A stretch of 64,000 bases of DNA from Spirogloea muscicola (Eukaryota > Streptophyta > Zygnematophyceae > Spirogloeales > Spirogloeaceae), in the NCBI GenBank assembly GCA_009602725.1, contig WELB01000049.1:659833-723832 (forward strand), read 5' to 3'. The position numbers were made by a program, and so were the translations under genes. Below, one piece after another: positions 61,650-64,000 of the stretch; within the stretch, counting starts at the first letter, position 1, and every line of letters begins with the position of its first letter. Under the pieces are notes generated by a model. It did no database searches. It had not been told where the DNA came from and worked only from the letters and a program-made list of their open reading frames with translations.

Positions 61650-64000
61650 ATGTCCCTCCTAGCGCGCGGCCTGCAAGCCGCGGCGATGGCCGCCGACCTC
61701 CGCCCGCCGCCGCCGCCGCAGGCCATGGGCCCGCTCGACGTGCTCCCCGGGCCCGCGCACTCCCCGCTGGCCCGCCCTCCTCGCGCTCCGGCGCTGCCGT
61801 GGAGGGTGGGCCGTCGCCGGACAGTCGCCGGCCCGGCTCGACGGTCCTCCGATCGGCAGCGGCGGCTCCCGGCCCGTCCAGTCCTCGCCGTCGCTGCGGG
61901 GCCTGGCGCTGCCATCGCTGGCGAGGTCGAAGCGGTGGAGGAGGACGCGGAGGCCCCGCTCCTGGCGGCGCTCCGGGCGGCGGCGCGAGCGCCGACGGCG
62001 CCCTTCCACTTCCCCGGCCACAAACAGGGTGCGCCACCGCCCCGGCCGCAATTGCCGCTGCGCTACGTCGGGCAGAGCCCGGCCACGTTGGAAGCAGAAT
62101 GAACGACTGGAGTCCTCCGCAGGGACGATGGTGGAGAGTACCTCGGAGACCAGTTGATGGACTGGTGTTACTGTGCGAGTCCTTGAATGCAGCTGCCTCT
62201 CACTGACTCGTCTTCAGTGGCTTGCTAGTCGTACCATCAAAGAATGATGTTGTGGATCATTACAATTTGACGAGTAGCTTGTCTTTCTATAGTAACGAAT
62301 GGTTGACAAGTTTCGGCTTGCTATCTCGATGCACACACCACACAGCTGTACTGTGGTTGATCAACAGGGCAGCTGACTGTTGAGTCGCACTACCACCGTC
62401 TCCATCACTTAAGACACACTCCATTGACTTGAATCTCCCACTGACTGCAGGCCAGAGCGCGCCCCGCAGGCTGGCGGCCGCGCTGGGGCTGGGCGCTCTC
62501 AAGCACGACCTGCCCGAGCTCCCAGGCCTGGGCGCTCTGGCCGGCGGCGCCGGGCCGGTCGCGGACGCCCAGGCCCTGGCCGCGCGCTGCTTCGGCGCCG
62601 ACGCGACCTGGTTCCTCGTCAACGGCTCCACCTGCGGCATCCAGGCGCGTGCGCGGCAGCACTGGCCAAGCCTCTCCACAATCCGGTCCCTGCAGTTGCT
62701 CACAGCCTCTTCTCCCCACTTGTAGCGTTAACACCTCGATCTCTTGACTCAAAGAGACCCCAAGATAGCCGCATATAAGTCTTAGTCGCGTGACTAGGTT
62801 CAGGGTTTCAGGAATTAAGTTTAGGTTTTAGGTTTGAGGGGGTTTGGTTTTATGGTTGAGGACTGATCTGCGCTATTGCATCTACTCAGGCGGCGGTGCT
62901 GGCGACGTGCAACCCCGGCGACACTCTGGTCCTCCCCCGCAATGCCCACCAGTCGGCGTTCTCCGCCATGGTCCTGAGCGGGGCATATCCACGCTACATC
63001 TCGCCGGACTATGATGAGGCGTGGGGCATCGCGCATGGTGTTGCTCCCGCTGCCGTGGCCGAGGCCCTCGAGCGCGCTCGTTTGAAGGGCGAGGCCGTTG
63101 GAGCGGTCCTTGTCGTATCACCCACGTACTTTGGCGTCTGCAGGTGCCAGGTGTCGTTCAGCAAACAACGTCCCCCCCTCCCTCTAGACATGCCTCAGTT
63201 GGGTTCACCAGCTCTTACGTTAGTCCTGAAGCCTGGAAGTGAAATAGTATCCTGATCAGTGCATCGTCACAAACCTCGGAGACTAAGCTTACGCCTCAGA
63301 CTGTTCGTAGGGCTAGCACTGGCTGCCGCCGTTGATCTGACCGTGGACTCTTGTTGTCATCAGTGACTTGGGGGCGATTGCTGAGGTGTGTCACGACCAT
63401 GACGTCCCACTTGTGGTTGACGAGGCGCATGGTGCGCACTTCCTCTTCCACTCTGAGCTCCCGTCACCAGCGCTCGAGCAGCAGGCCGATGTCGTGGTGC
63501 AGTCCACACACAAGGTGGACGCCCCTCTTACTCCCGCATGGTGGCACAGGCCTGATGCACCAACTGCTCTCACCTCCTTGTCCCAGTGCCCATAGTTTCT
63601 TAGAGACCACATTGTAAGCCTTAAGAGGGAATCCGACTTAATGTGACAAGTCTCTCAGTCATGTAGAGTTGGCTTGCACATCAGCTGCAGTGTATCAGGG
63701 CTTGTAATCCTCGCTACAAATCCTGATAATCTGATGTTGTTGTTGCAGCAACTTTTACTTTGCATGCATGCTCGGCATCTAGGTTGTCAAATCTGCTCTG
63801 CCAAGTTAGTCTCATTTGTGTCCACAAATCGTTGACTCTGTTACTGGCTGCCTTGCAGGTCATGTCGTCGCTGACGCAGTCGGCAATGCTGCACGCAAGA
63901 GGTTGCCGGGTGAACCGTGCACGCCTGTCGCGGAGCCTGGCGCTGCTGCAATCGTCCAGCCCATCTTTCATTCTCCTTGCCTCCCTAGATGCGGCACGAG
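61650..64000 (+). CDS. ornithine/lysine/arginine decarboxylase (PLP fold I), plastid-type, 3'-partial
   Basis: Exons are 61650-62028, 62451-62644, 62890-63143, 63364-63514 and 63859 onward, continuing beyond the window. Joined in frame they read as the aminotransferase-like part of the prokaryote-type decarboxylase family. This group converts a basic amino acid to a polyamine precursor with pyridoxal phosphate. Motifs are PFHFPGHKQG, WFLVNGSTCGIQ, AAVLATCNPGD, PRNAHQSAFSAMVLSGAYP, VSPTYFGVCS, PLVVDEAHGAHF, the PLP-lysine motif VVVQSTHK, and SSPSFILLASLDAAR at the edge. The first about 110 residues (MSLLARGLQAAAMAADLRPP) are Ala/Arg/Pro-rich, as for a plastid transit peptide. The exon 2/3 junction keeps frame and family sequence only with a GC donor at 62645. 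Substrate cannot be told from sequence. A retroelement end lies just upstream. Confidence 0.9.
62798..62860 (+). repeat. degenerate telomere-like tract in intron 2 of the decarboxylase gene
   Basis: The tract contains GGTTCAGGGTTTCAGG, GTTTAGGTTTTAGGTTTG and similar units. They resemble TTTAGGG but are imperfect. Confidence 0.45.

Noticed and set aside
63993-64000. GGCACGAG at the right edge, resembling the cDNA adapter
   Set aside because: It is in frame within the conserved ASLDAAR coding sequence of the decarboxylase, so it is ordinary coding DNA.

Overview
The window looks like nuclear DNA of a green alga, possibly trebouxiophyte-like. The genes are dense with short GT-AG introns and have GC-rich, alanine- or proline-rich first exons. 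The gene set is plant or algal: an ECA-type calcium pump, an NF-X1-like zinc-finger protein, a HOL/TPMT-type methyltransferase, a plant-style dehydrogenase-kinase-aldolase fusion and a probably plastid-targeted ornithine/lysine/arginine decarboxylase. Short tracts resembling the plant telomere repeat TTTAGGG lie in two introns. The species cannot be named from sequence alone.

Layout. A small 102-residue gene (217-1229, +) faces a thiol/halide methyltransferase gene (2094-4509, -). A GDSL esterase-like gene (5945-8972, -) and protein-L-isoaspartate methyltransferase (11393-13191, -) follow. From 13.47 to 16.3 kb lie 5'-truncated retroelement 3' ends carrying a restriction-endonuclease-like domain, then a broken Copia fossil. 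An unrecognised multi-exon gene occupies 19.63-22.54 kb (-). From 23.7 to 29.3 kb the DNA is mostly retroelement tails and short hairpin cassettes. An NFX1-like gene (30025 to about 34448, -) runs into a poly-T tract and a 154-base gap. An ECA calcium ATPase (36046-41255, -) is followed by another repeat island (42.3-44.2 kb). A 43-exon gene of about 1,430 codons (45182-58631, -) encodes two tandem 3-hydroxyisobutyrate-dehydrogenase-like modules, an acid-sugar kinase module and a class II aldolase. A third repeat island (58.9-61.6 kb) runs up to a decarboxylase gene (61650, +) that continues past the window.

The most striking observations are these. The two dehydrogenase modules of the fusion gene match exon for exon, with ten consecutive exons of identical length and phase. 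More than 30 hairpin cassettes are attached to the tails of several retroelement subfamilies that appear to have swapped parts. A 42-bp duplication of a splice acceptor would give an in-frame 14-residue splice variant. The GDSL-like gene lacks its expected nucleophile serine. A cDNA-library adapter-like sequence and long poly-T tracts point to assembly artefacts in places.

Exon structures were worked out by eye from splice signals and family conservation. Most junctions keep frame; those that do not are stated.
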